Position numbers and translations under genes: made by a program
Assembly (NCBI RefSeq): GCF_904849725.1
Contig: NC_058523.1
Span: forward strand, 167,320,689-167,384,688
DNA: 64,000 nucleotides
Direction: 5' to 3'
Source of the DNA: Hordeum vulgare subsp. vulgare
Lineage: Eukaryota; Streptophyta; Magnoliopsida; Poales; Poaceae
In this document: positions 47,023 to 58,244 of the stretch, piece after piece
How positions within the stretch are numbered: position 1 is the stretch's first letter
Layout of the letters: each line of letters starts with the position of its first letter
The notes under the pieces: generated by a model
Told to the model about the DNA's origin: nothing
The model's input: only the letters and a program-made list of their open reading frames with translations
The model's database searches: none

Positions 47023-49876
47023 CTAAGTCACCTCAATGGGGATATCTATCTCCCCAACAAGCAAATCATACTTCATCTTGACACGAGGAATAGGGCATTC
47101 AAAGCTCCCAATAAGAATCGATGAAGTCTTTTCGATAGCATTGATGCAATGTACTTGATATTGTTTCTTCGGAAAGTGCACGGTGTGCTCCTTACCGTTG
47201 ACATGGAAAGTGACATTGCCTTTGTTGCAATCTATAACAGCGCCTGCAGTGTTTAAAAGGGGTCTTCCGAGGATGACAGCCATGGCATCATCCTCGGGAA
47301 TATCCAAGATAACAAAGTCTGTTAAGATAGTGGTATTAGCAACCACAACAGGCACATCCTCGCAAATGCCGATAGGGAAAGCAGTTGATTTGTCGACCAT
47401 TTGCAGAGAAATTTCAGTGGGTGTCAACTTATCTAACTCAAGTCTACAATAAAGAGAGAGCGGCATAACACTAACACCGGCTCCAAGATCACATAAGGCA
47501 GTTCTTACGTAGTTTCCTTTAATGGAGCAAGGTATAGTGGGCACTCCGGGATCACCAAGTTTCTTAGGAGTTCCACCTTTGAAAGTGTAATTGACAAGCA
47601 TGGTGGAGATCTCAAGATCTGGTATCTTCCGTTTATTAGTCACGATATCTTTCATGTACTTGGCATACGGAGACATCTTGAGCATATCAGTTAACCGCAT
47701 CTGCAGAAAGACGGGTCTTATCATCTCAATGAAGCGCTCAAAATCCTCATCATCCTTTTTCTTGGATGGCTTATGAGGAAAGGGCATAGGTCTCTGAACC
47801 CATGGCTCTCTTTCTTTACCATGCTTCCTAGCAGTAAAGTCATTCTTGTCGTATCCCTTAGGTTGTGGATTATCAGGATTAACCGTAGGTTCAATCTCCA
47901 CATCCTCATCATTGCTAGGTTGAGCATTATTATGAACATCACTGTCCATATTGTCACCAGGTTCATGTTCATCACCAGATTGTGTTTCCGCATCAGACGC
48001 AGAAATATCATTAGGTTCTTCAGGTGTGATAGTATTTGGTGAACTGGCATGCAGGCTTCTATCATCCTTCTTCTTCTCCTTAGGATGACTAGGTGTATCA
48101 GCATTGGTTCCTTGAGAATCTTGATCAATTCTCTTAGGATGACCTTCAGGATACAAAGGTTCCTGAGTCATTTTGCCTCCTCTAGTAATGACTCTGACAG
48201 AGTTGTCATTTAATTCATTGAGCGGGTCATTCTGAGCTTGAAGTACTTGTTCTACCTGAGTAGTAATCATAGAGGCATGTTTACTCAGAAGCTTCAGAGC
48301 ATTGACATTTCTGTCTACACAAGCACTCAAATGGCTAAGCATACGAGCACTTTGTTCCAAATGTCTGCTAACATAATCATTGAAACTCTGTTGTTAGGCA
48401 ACAAAGTTGTCAAATTCATCAAAGCATAGGCTAGCAGGTTTATCAAAAGGAATATCACTCTCATCAAACCTACGCAGAGAATTCACTTCTACTACCTGTA
48501 CCGGGTTATCGAGACCATGGATCTCTTTGATAGGTGGTAGATTTTTGACATCTTCAGCTCTAATGCCTTTATCTTGCATAGATTTCTTGACTTCTTGCAT
48601 ATCTTCGGGACTGAGGAATAGAATACCTCTTTTCTTAGGAGTTGGCTTAGGAGGTGGTTCGGGAATAGTCCAAGCATTATCGTTCATCAATTGGTTATTC
48701 AGCAGAGTCAAAGCTTGTCCTATAGTTCGTTCCCTAAAAACACAACCGGCACAACTATCTAGGTAGTCTCTAGAGACATCTGTATGTCCGGTATAGAGAT
48801 ATCAAGTATCTCATTCTTCTTAAGAGGGTGATCAGGCAAAGCATTCTGTAGCTGGACGAGCCTCCCCCAAGCTTGTGGGAGACTCTCTTCTTGGAGTTGA
48901 GCAAAGTTGTATATTTCCTGCAAGGCAGCTTGCTTCTTATGGGCAGGGAAATATTTCTCACAGAAGTAATAGACCATCTCCTGGGGACAACGCACACATC
49001 CAGGAGCAAGAGAGGTGAACCAGGCTTTAGCATCATCCTTTAGAGAGAAAGGAAACAGCTTAAGGATATAGTAGTGGCGGATCTTCTCCTCATTAGTGAA
49101 AAGGTTGGCTATTTCGGATAGTTTGGCAAGATGGGCTATGAACATCTCAGAATCATAACCGTGAAAAGGATCAGATTCAACTAGAGAGATTATCTCAGGG
49201 TCAACAAAGAATTCATAATCCTTATCGGTGACAAAGATAGGCGAAGTGGCAAACTTCGGATCATTTTTCATCCAAACTTGCCAAGATTTTTCCTTCCACT
49301 TGAGAATTAATTTCTCAGCGTCATAAGCATCCTTACACGCAAGAAAATCCTCAGCTATCTCTCCCTCCATAACGTAACCCTCAGGTATATCACTCAATTC
49401 ATATCTAGGAGAGCTAGATCTAGCAGGAGCTAAAGCAGGTCCTATCTCAATAGCATCGGCAATTTCAGAAGCATCACGAGCATTGGCAGTACCTCTAGCA
49501 ATATGAGCATCAAGGAACACTCTTAGTGGAACAGGCAAAGGAGCATCTCTAGCAGTATCAAGCATAGCATCATCAGGAAAAATAGCATCTCTAGCATCAT
49601 CAGGCAAAGCGGTATCAAGCATAGCATCTCTAGCAGTATCAGGCATAGCATCTCTAGCAGTATAAGGCATAGTATCAAGCATAGCATCATCAGGCAAAAT
49701 AGCATCTCTAGCATCATCAGGCAAAGCAGTATTAAGCATAGCATCTCTAGCAGTATCAGGCATAGTATCAAGCATAGTATCATCACGCATAGTATCAAGC
49801 ATAGAATCTCTAGTAGTATCAAGCACAGGCGACAAATCAAGATTTCTAGTAGGAGGTGATGTCGCAAACTTACTCA
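47023..49876 (-). pseudogene. Element D gag-protease, one frameshift and one stop
   Basis: Athila-type gag followed by an aspartic protease. From the ATG at 49876 (MSKFATSPPT; the frame is open to 49913) it has an acidic repeat region, then the retrotransposon gag core (AKAWFTSLAPG, QEMVYYFCEKYFPAHKK, SLPQAWGRLVQLQNALPDHPL). A one-base frameshift near 48803 moves the frame; the new frame continues (VSRDYLDSCAGCVF) to a TAA at 48394-48396 and on to 47023. The protease motif CDLGAGVSVMP lies at about 47464-47493. The end (to 47023) has no RT. The gag N-terminus is expanded by D/A/R/M-rich repeats (about 49535-49835). Confidence 0.88.
49535..49835 (-). repeat. Coding minisatellite in element D gag N-terminus
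   Basis: Repeats of AGCATCTCTAGCAGTATC and related words encode recurring DTARDAML, LPDDARDAI and DDAMLDT. Two larger copies of about 30-40 residues are visible within the array. It lies before the conserved gag core. Confidence 0.8.
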
Positions 49877-49913
49877 TAACTGAAGGTGAATCAAGTGCAG
49901 AGCTAGATGGCAA

Positions 49914-50026
49914 TTCCTTACCTCCCCTCGTAGTTGAGGGCAGGACTTTGGTCTTCGGATCCTTCAGATTCTTCCCAGTGATCAGCAGATATAAATCCCA
50001 AGTAACTCAAAGAATATAGCAATACC
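49914..50026 (-). other. Element D leader
   Basis: Between primer site and gag. In another frame it reads ADHWEESEGSEDQSPALNYEG. This looks like coding sequence and ends one base out of frame with the gag frame, so gag may once have started further upstream. Confidence 0.5.
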
Positions 50027-50044
50027 TCCCCGGCAACGGCGCCA
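50027..50044 (-). other. Element D primer-binding site (Athila type)
   Basis: TGGCGCCGTTGCCGGGGA on the minus strand, six bases from the LTR edge at 50051; identical to that of element C. Confidence 0.88.
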
Positions 50045-50050
50045 AAAAAA

Positions 50051-50464
50051 TGCTCACGTCGGTTGTGCTTCCCTGGCAATGGCTTCAGAAAAGGGCTGAT
50101 CCTGCAATCTCTGGTGTTAGCTAGATGAAAGCTTATGACAACAAACCTTCTCCTGCAACGGCACCAGAAGAATGCTGATAGCACTCCCCGGCAATGAAAC
50201 TGGAAGAATGTTGTTGATGGCCCACCAGCGCGTGGGTTCGCAGCAGTTTTCGAGGGTAGAGTATTCGACCCAATTTGTAGATCGCCAAGAGGAGGTGAGA
50301 GAATACTCTTGAGTATTAGCAGCTGCATTTGTCGGATTCAACCACACCTGAAAGATTACTATCTGCAGTCACAGTAGTAACAACAAAGTAATATGATAAC
50401 AACGGTGTCAGAAATGATATGTTGATGGTAGACTATTCCTAACGATTGTATCAATGGCGCCTTC
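50051..50464 (-). repeat. Element D 5' LTR, first part
   Basis: Starts TGCTCACGTCGGTTG and matches 41480 onward. Interrupted by E after the target site CCTTC (50460-50464). Confidence 0.92.
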
Positions 50465-50995
50465 TGATGGGGTTATAGTCCTAGGGTAGGGTCATAGGCC
50501 TGCCCTATAGGTCCTACCCAAGGACTACCCTTCATAGAGGGCAAGGCCCTTAGACAGTTCCGACTGAACTAAGGACCCGCCATCATCCAGTTGGTGACGA
50601 GCATTCGGAGCATATTTATCGTACCGACTGAATTCCACTCTGTACATCGTAACCTCCGAGGAGGGCAACGGTCATACGTTTTCATAAACCATTATTAGCA
50701 TTTAAGGCATACATTACCTGTAACGTAGGCATTTATTCGCCACTACTCCACCCCTGTCCACCGGGCCGTTGTGAAGGGCAACGCACTCTATATAAGCCGC
50801 CCTCCCCACTGGTGCAGGGGTTGGCATTTACTGTAATCCTATATTCCACTCGACACTAAGCTCCCAAGAGCACTGATACGTAGGGCTTTTACCTCCACCG
50901 TAGAGGGGCCTGAACTAATACAACCTCGCCGTAGCTAAGGCTCTGCCCATCCTTTCGTACCCTACACATCTACTGTCAGACTTACACCCACGACA
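50465..50995 (+). repeat. Element E 5' LTR
   Basis: 531 bp, from TGATGGGGTT to CCACGACA. By eye it differs from 62270-62800 at about 16 positions plus two compensating 1-bp indels. The TATA box is at 50789-50796. Confidence 0.95.
50789..50796 (+). promoter_or_regulatory. TATA box of the element E 5' LTR
   Basis: TATATAAG in the context CACTC-TATATAAG-CCGCC, conserved in the other LTR at 62593-62600. Transcription should start about 30 bases downstream, leaving an R/U5 of about 170 bp. Confidence 0.7.
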
Positions 50996-50997
50996 GT

Positions 50998-51014
50998 TGG
51001 CGCCCACCTTGGGG
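50998..51014 (+). other. Element E primer-binding site
   Basis: TGGCGCCCACCTTGGGG begins two bases after the LTR. TGGCGCCCACC is the usual start of the site in grass Tat/Retand-type elements. I do not assign the tRNA. Confidence 0.7.
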
Positions 51015-51062
51015 CACGCGTCTAAGCGACTTCCGGCGAGTTTGCAGCTTCATCTTTTCATC

Positions 51063-53050
51063 ATGTCGTCCGGCGGAGATTTATGCATGGGTCGGGAGAT
51101 CCTCTTCGGCGCGCTCTCCTTCATCGTCGATGATTCGGCATGGCTTCGGGATGCGTCTCTCGACGTCGAGGCGCTCCCCAGTCGCGGGGCTACGCACTTC
51201 CGTGCCGGTGCCCGCGGCGTCCTTCTTCTCCAGCAGTCGGCCCCGGTGTCGACCTTCGCCCCAGTCACGCACCGCAACAAGCGTTCGCGCCGTCCGCGGC
51301 TCCAGCGTTGGGTGTGACACGCCCAGGCGCGCCAGAACGCGTCCTCTCAAGTGGCGGTCCTCGAGTCGGTTGTGGTCGCGCCGCCGTCCCACTGCTTGGC
51401 CTCAGTTCCAACCGAGTTACCTTCCGAGTACTTGGGTCGCGGGCCTGCAGCCGAAGTTCTCATGGAAAATTCCCATGAAAGTCCCCACCGGACTGGCCGC
51501 AACGAGCACGAGGTCGGCGAATTGTCCGGCGCTCGCCGTCAACACCATCGTTCTGCCAGTCGACGCACTCGTCAGAGCAACGTCGAGGTGTTCCATACAC
51601 CCGTCCTCAACCTGGTTGCCGCTGCCAAGATAGTCGATTCCCTCCAACCGACTGATTCGGAGGCTAGTAAAGGGATCGAGCAGATCCGTGCCCTGTTGCA
51701 CATGGCGCAGTAGCAGAATTCGGCGGTCTCCCAGTCGCACAATAGGATCCACAACAGTTCTGTTCACGCGAACATGCATCGGTCGGTTTACAGCCCCCAC
51801 TCCCATCAGCGACGCAGAGGGGGCAGCCGTTCCACGAATCCCGAAGATCGTCGTCGTTCACGCACCCCTCCGCGGGGTGGGCCTTACGGGCCCCGACATC
51901 ATGATGATCGGTGTTCAGTCGGTGACGTGTATGATCCAAGGCCCGACGCAAGAGGGTACATCGCCTAGAGGAAGGTCGACAGGAGTCGAGCCCACCGTGA
52001 TGGTCACGATAGAGACCGTCCGAGTGGAAGCAGGACCATCGTCTCTGGCCCCGAGTGCTTCAGCCGGGCCATCCGTTCAGCTGACATCCCTCCCAACTTC
52101 CGATTGGCGATGGGGATCAGCAAGTTCACAGGAGAATCCAAGCCAGAAACGTGGTTGGACGACTACCGAGTGGCGATCCAGATCGGTCGCGGAGATGACC
52201 AGGTCGCCATGAAACATCTCCCCTTGATGCTCGACGGCTCGGCGCGAGCGTGGATGAATCAGTTGGCTCCATCAAGCATCTACAGCTGGGCAGATCTGTC
52301 CCGAGTGTTCATCAGGACCTTCGAGGGCACGTGCAAACGCCCTGCTGGTCTCGTGGAGCTCCAGCACTGCGTCCAGAAGCAGAATGAGCCCCTGCGCGAT
52401 TTCATCCAGCGTTGGACGACCCTCTACCACACGGTGGAGAACTCACAGAGCATCAAGCAGTCTGCGCATTCAAGGCAGGCGTGCGGTACAGAGATCTGTA
52501 CCTGAAGTTCGGTCGGACAGGTGACATCTTCATGAGCAAGATGATGGAGATAGCCGCACGCTATGCAAAAGGCGAAGAAGAGGACCGCATACATAGCGGC
52601 AAGCACAAGGCACTCGCTGACGGAGATGGGAACAGCAATCGGAAGCAAAAGCAGAAAGCTCCGTCCACTCCGCAGGCAGAGGCGGTTGCCGTTACAAATG
52701 CCAAGTTCAAGGGCAAGGGGAAAGCTCAGTACACCCCCAAGAAGAAGCAGTTCGGGAACTCCATCCTGGATCAGCCATGTCCAATCCACACGAAGATGGA
52801 TGAAGAAGGCAACGCCATATTCCCGAAGCACACCACTCGGCAATGTCGCCTCCTCATCCAAGGGTTCGGTGAAGGGCAGCCAAGTGAAAAGGACAACGAG
52901 CAGGATGATGAGGACAAGGAGGATCCGTTCCCCCAAGTCCATGCAACATTGATGATTTTTGCTGACGTGGAAAGCAAGAGTCGAGTGAAGCTGGTGAACA
53001 GGGAGGTGAACATGGCCACCCCGACCAACCCCACGTTCCTCAAATGCTCT
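51063..53050 (+). pseudogene. Element E gag, broken
   Basis: Starts at the ATG at 51063 (MSSGGDLCMG) and is open through an arginine- and histidine-rich region. Stops fall at 51315-51317 (TGA), 51711-51713 (TAG) and 51966-51968 (TAG). The gag core is clear from about 52110 (ISKFTGESKPETWLDDYRVA, then LDGSARAWMNQLAP and RPAGLVELQHCVQKQNEPLR). A frameshift near 52450 moves to the next frame (AVCAFKAGVRYRDLYLKF), which includes a zinc-binding-like CPIH...HTTRQC near 52780-52850. It runs into protease across a TAG at 53051-53053. Confidence 0.88.
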
Positions 53051-53053
53051 TAG

Positions 53054-56000
53054 ACTGCGATCACCTTTGATCAATCGGATCATCCAGCACACATGCCCAC
53101 CCCGGGGAGGCAGGCTCTGGTAGTCGACCCGGTGGTGGAAGGAGTCCAACTGCGCAAAGTCCTCATGGATGGCGGAAGCGGCTTCAACATCATGTACGCT
53201 GACACTCTAAAGGGGATGGGCATTCCGATGTCCAAACTTAGCGAGAGCAGCATGCAGTTCCACGGAGTCGTCCCAGGACGAAAGGCCAAGTCACTCGGCC
53301 AGATCGCGTTGGACATCGTTTTCGGCTCGACAAGAACTTCCACAAGGAAAAGCTGACATTCGAGGTGGTGGACTTCCAGAGTGCATACCAGGCAATTTTG
53401 GGCCGTCTGGTGTATGCACGTTTCATGGCCCGTCCATGTTACGTGTATTTGAAGCTGAAGATGTCGGGTCCCAAAGGTGTGATCACCATCATAGGCAATC
53501 GGCAGTGGGTCGAAGAGTGTCTGCAGCAGGGGTCGCAGATTGCCGATCAGCAGATGGCTATCCTCGAGCTGGATGAGTACAAGAAGACGGCCGACCCCGC
53601 TGACTTGACGCATTCGAAGAAGCCAACTTCGGAGTCCGCATTCCAGTCGGCGGGCGACACGAAGAAAGTCAGCATCCACTCGACGGACGACACCGCCGCC
53701 CCGACGAACATCTCCACCACCCTTGATCCAAAATAGGAAGCCGAGCTCATCCAATTCCTCCGTGAGGACTGGGACATTTTCGCATGGAAGCCCGCTGACA
53801 TGCCAGGTGTACCCAGGGAGTTGGCTGAGCACCGACTGCATGTGGATCCTACCGCTCGGCCCGTCCGAGAACGCCTGCGTCAGTCTGCCGCGCACAAAAG
53901 GAAGGCAATCGGAGAGTGGGTGGCTAAACATTTGGCAGCGTACTTCATTCGCGAGGTACACCACTCCGAGTGGCCCGCCAATGTTGTCATGGTGCCCAAG
54001 AAGGACAAGTCCCTCCGTATGTGCATCGACTTCAAACATCTCAACAAGGTCTGCCAGAAAGATCATTTCCCGCTCCCCCGCATTGATCAAATTGTCGACT
54101 CGACTGCGGGTTGCGAGCGTTTATCATTCCTTGATGCCTATTCGGGCTATCATCAGATCCGTCTGTATGGTCCGGATGAATTAAAAACAGCCTTCATCAC
54201 CCCATTCGGGTGTTTCTGCTACATCACTATGCCATTCGGTTTGAAGAATGCAGGAGCAACTTTTATGCGCATGATCCAGAAATGCCTCCTTGACCAGATC
54301 AGTCGAAATGTGGAGGCATATATGGATGATATCGTAGTCAAGTCACGCAAAGGTTCCGACCTGCTAACTAACTTGGCAGAAACATTCGCCAACCTTCGTA
54401 GGTACGATATCAAGCTCAACCCTGCCAAGTGTTCATTCGGTGTTCCCAGCGGAAAGTTACTCGGTTTCTTCGTTTCCGAACGAGGAATCGATGTCAACCC
54501 CGAAAAGATCGGGACCGTCGTCCGAATGGAGCGGCCGGTCAGAATACATGATGTTCAAAGGCTCACAGGTTGCCTAGAAGCTTTGAGCATGTTTATCACT
54601 CGACTCGGCGAGAAGGCGTTACCTCTATACCGACTCATGAAGAAATCAGATACTTTCGAGTGGACAGACGAAGTCCAGATTGCATTCGACGACCTCAAAG
54701 CCCTGCTTTCTACCTAGCCGGTTCTTACTTCCCTGCTCAGTAAAGAACCCTTTCTTCTGTACATCACGGCTACAAATCAAGTCGTCAGCATTGTTCTCAC
54801 AGTCGAACGTGAAGAAGAAGGCAAAGCGTACAAGGTTCAGCGGCCGGTATATTATGTCTCCGAAGTCCTGACTCCTTCCAAGCAGAGCTATCCCCATTAT
54901 CAAAAGCTTATTTATGGGATCTACATGACTGCAAAGAAGGTGGCTCACTATTTCCAAGACCACTCGGTGTCTGTCGTTTCTGATGCTCCGTTGTCGGAAA
55001 TCCTCCACAATCGAGACGCATCAGGCCGAGTGGCGAAGTGGGCTATGGAGATGTTATACTGCGACATCAAGTTTGAAGCCAAGAAGGCTATAAAGTCTCA
55101 AGCTCTGGCCGAATTCATAGCAGAATGGGTAGAACAACAGCAACCGACTCACATCTACTCGGCTCATTGGACTATGTTCTTCCATGGGTCCAAGATGCTG
55201 AATGGCTCCGGCGCTAGCGTAGTGATCATATCGCCAAAAGGTGATAAGCTTAAGTATGTGTTGCAGATACATTTCGATTCTTCCAACAATGAGGCAGAGT
55301 ATGAAGCTCTCCTTTACGGATTGCGCATGGCCATCACACTCGGCGTCCGTCGCTTGATGGTCTATGGCGATTCAGATTTGGTGGTTAATAAAGTGATGAA
55401 TGAGTGGGATGTCAGGAACCCCACCATGACTGCATACTGCAACGCAGTAAGGAAGCTCGAGAAGAAGTTTGAAGGTCTGGAACTTCACCATGTTCCGCGA
55501 CTGAAGAACCAATCAACTGATGAGTTGGCAAAACTCGGATCCACTCGAAGACCAGTCCCGAGTGATGTCTGCCTCGAGCACCTACATCTCCCTTCGGTGA
55601 AAGAAGATCCTTTTACAGAGGAACCGGTACAACCGAAGAGTTCAACAGATCCGACTGAAGTCGAGGTCCCCGCTGTGTTTATTTGATCATGGAGATTCTT
55701 GCTATCATCCCCGATTGGACTGTGCCGTTCATTGCATACATCCTGAGGCAAGAATTACCAGAGGACGAAGTCCAAGCGAGGCAGATCGTCCGCAGGTCGT
55801 AGTCCTTCACCGTCATTGATGGCCAGTTGTACAAGGAAAGTGTTTCAGGAGTCCTTCAGCGATGCATCTCCCCTGAGGAGGGACAGTTAATCCTGGAAGA
55901 AATTCACTCGGGAACTTGCGGCCATCATGCCTCCTCAAGAGCAGTCGTCGCCAAAGCATCCAGAGCTGGCTTCTTCTGGTTGCAGGCAAATGAAATGGCA

Positions 56001-56948
56001 AAGGATATGGTCGACCGATGCGAAGGTTGTCAGTTCTATTCGAACAAGTCCCACAAGCCAACGTCTGCGCTGAAGACAATCCCTCTTGTTTGGCCGTTCG
56101 CAGTGTGGGGATTAGATACAGTCGGTCCATTCAGAACTGGCCAAGGGGGATTCACTCATCTGTCGGTGGCAGTCAACAAGTTCACCAAGTGGATTGAAGC
56201 CAAGCCCATCAAGAAGCTCGACGCCCTTACGGCCATCAAATTTGTCAGAGACATCATCTCCAGATTCGGAGTCCCGCACAGCATAATCACTGACAATGGC
56301 ACAAACTTTGACTCGGACAGATTCAAAGGTTTTTGCACAGGCCAAGGTATCCGAGTGGATTTTACATCTGTGGCGCACCCTGAAACCAACGGGCAAGCAG
56401 AGCAGGTGAACGGACTTATTCTTCAAGAGTTGAAGCCTCGACTCCTGCGAGAAGTTGGACATGCCGCCGGCGCATGGGTCACCGAGCTGCCTTCGGTGTT
56501 GTGGGGCCTCCCCACAACTCTGAATAGATCTACAGGGCGATCCCCGTTCTTCCTCGTTTATGGAGCAAAGGTAGTCCTTCCGAGTGACTTGCTTCACAAC
56601 TCTCCACGAGTCGAACTTTTCTCCAAAGCCGAAGCGGAGCAGGCCAGGCAAGACGGAGTGGATCTACTAGAAGAAGAGCGCGAGATGGCACTGACTCGCT
56701 CAACAATTTATCAACAAGATCTGCGGCGTTTTCACGCGCGGCACGTCAGGAGTCGCACATTCCAAGCAGGAGACCTGGTGCTCCGAGTGGACCAGCAGAG
56801 GCCATACAAGTTGGCTCCCGCCTGGGAAGGACCCTTCATCATCTCTAAGGTGCTGAACAACGGAGCATATCGACTCTACAACCTCGACAGGGGAACGGAC
56901 GAGTCGCGAGCATGGAACGGAGATGTCCTGAAGCGCTTCTACACGTGA
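53054..56948 (+). pseudogene. Element E pol: protease, RT, RNase H, archaeal-type RNase H, integrase
   Basis: Protease has the DGGS motif at 53168-53179. A frameshift near 53335 and a TAG at 53734-53736 precede RT, which starts near 53800 and has YMDD at 54319-54330. A TAG at 54715-54717 interrupts the RNase H, which lacks its usual first aspartate (YITATNQ), as is common in the Tat lineage. The second RNase H follows (about 55165-55560, with NEAEYEAL and YGDSDLV), but its first catalytic position reads FFHGS instead of FFDGS. A frameshift near 55680 and a TAG at 55800-55802 precede integrase. Integrase has an HHCC site (HSGTCGHH ... CEGCQ) and a DDE core (GLDTVGPF, TDNGTNF, NGQAEQVNG). It ends at 56948. 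Confidence 0.93.
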
Positions 56949-57051
56949 CCACCGACGGAGGCAATGTAAAGAACAAGTATCATTGAAGTAATACAAAGCA
57001 GACTGATTTTTTGCAGGTCCAAAATTCTTCCGCGTTTGCAGACTCTGGTCT

Positions 57052-57906
57052 AAAAAACTCTCTCCGAGTGTGCGCTAACAGCCGCACTCGGGGACTTAGC
57101 TGCGACCCAGAGTCGCCTAAGTAAAAAAAACTCTCTCTGAGTGTGCGCTAACAGCCGCACTCGGGGACTTAGCTGTGACCCAGAGTCGCCTAAGTAAAAA
57201 ACTCTCTCTGAGTGTGCACTAAAAGTCAGACTCGGGGACTTAGCTGCGATCCAGAATCGCCTAAGTACAAACTCTCTCCGAGTGTGCACTAAAACTCGCA
57301 CTCGAGGACTTAGCTGCGACCCAGAGTCGCCTAAATAAAAAACTCTCTCTGAGTGTGCGGTAACAGCCGCACTCAGGGACTTAGCTGCGACCCAGAATCG
57401 CCTAAGTAAAAAATTCTCTCCGAGTGTGCGCTAACAGCCGCACTCGGGGACTTAGCTGCGACCCAAAGTCGCCTAAGTAAAAAACTCTCTCCGAGTGTGT
57501 GCTAACAGCCGCACTCGGGGACTTAGCTGCGACCCAGAGTCGCCTAAGTAAAAAAACTCTCTCCGAGTGTGCGCTAACATCCGCACTCGGGGACTTAGGT
57601 GCGACCCAGAGTCGCCTAAGTAAAAAACTCTCTCCGAGTGTGCGCTAACAGCCGCACTCGGGGACTTAGCTGTGACCCAGAGTCGCCTAAGTAAAAAACT
57701 CTCTCCGAGTGTGCACTAAAAGTCGCACTCGGGGACTCAGCTGCGATTCAGAATCGCCTAAGTACAAAACTCGCTCCGAGTGCGCACCAAAAGCCGCACT
57801 CGGGGACTTAGCTGCGATTCAGAATCACCTAAGTACAAAACTCGCTCCCAGTGCGCACTAAAAGCCGCACTCGGAGACTTGGCTACGATCTAGAATCGCC
57901 TAAGTA
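57052..57906 (+). repeat. Tandem array, 12 units of about 71 bp, each with two hairpins
   Basis: Unit lengths are 70-73 bp, with boundaries after CTAAGTA. Each unit has CCGAGTG...CACTCGG, which can pair, and ACTTAGCTGCGAC/GTCGCCTAAGT, a second dyad. The last three units are more diverged. The array lies in the 3' non-coding part of E, about 100 bp after the pol stop. Such 3' arrays are known in Tat-lineage elements and have been proposed as a source of satellites. Confidence 0.93.
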
Positions 57907-58244
57907 AAAAAGCTTCCTTCGAGTGTATCTTCGAGATCCACTCGGAGGTTAGCAGACCCTCATTGAGGCTCATGTGGATGTGAAGACAACTAACAATTAC
58001 ATGCTCCGCATGTTTGCCATTGGCTTCACCAAGAAACGCCAAACAAAAACCACGAGCCAAAATCGTGTCAGAAAATAAACTTGGGGAAAGAAGAGCAAAA
58101 TATTCGATTCGAATTCAAAGTTGGATCTACGATAGTCGGCTCGGTGTGGATCAAGCTTATCCACACTGAACCACGAATGTGAGGGCCAACAGCAGTGGCC
58201 CAAGTTTGATACAGATACCACTCGGCATACCGAGGTAAAGTTTT
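57907..58244. other. Element E spacer between tandem array and antisense gene
   Basis: About 340 bp. It starts with a degenerate half unit of the array (CTTCGAGTG...CCACTCGGAGG), then shows no frame or repeat. The antisense gene ends at its right edge. Confidence 0.6.

Noticed and set aside
49918..50328. 136-residue minus-strand frame
   Set aside because: It spans the LTR edge and primer site of D. Only its last part (about 49918-50000) looks coding, and that is treated as a possible gag extension.
53080..54090. 336-residue frame on the minus strand
   Set aside because: It is antisense to the protease-RT region of element E, whose plus-strand motifs are unmistakable, so it is a shadow.
57052..57906. 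Regular repeats that could suggest a CRISPR array
   Set aside because: Units are contiguous with no unique spacers, in a plant retrotransposon 3' region.
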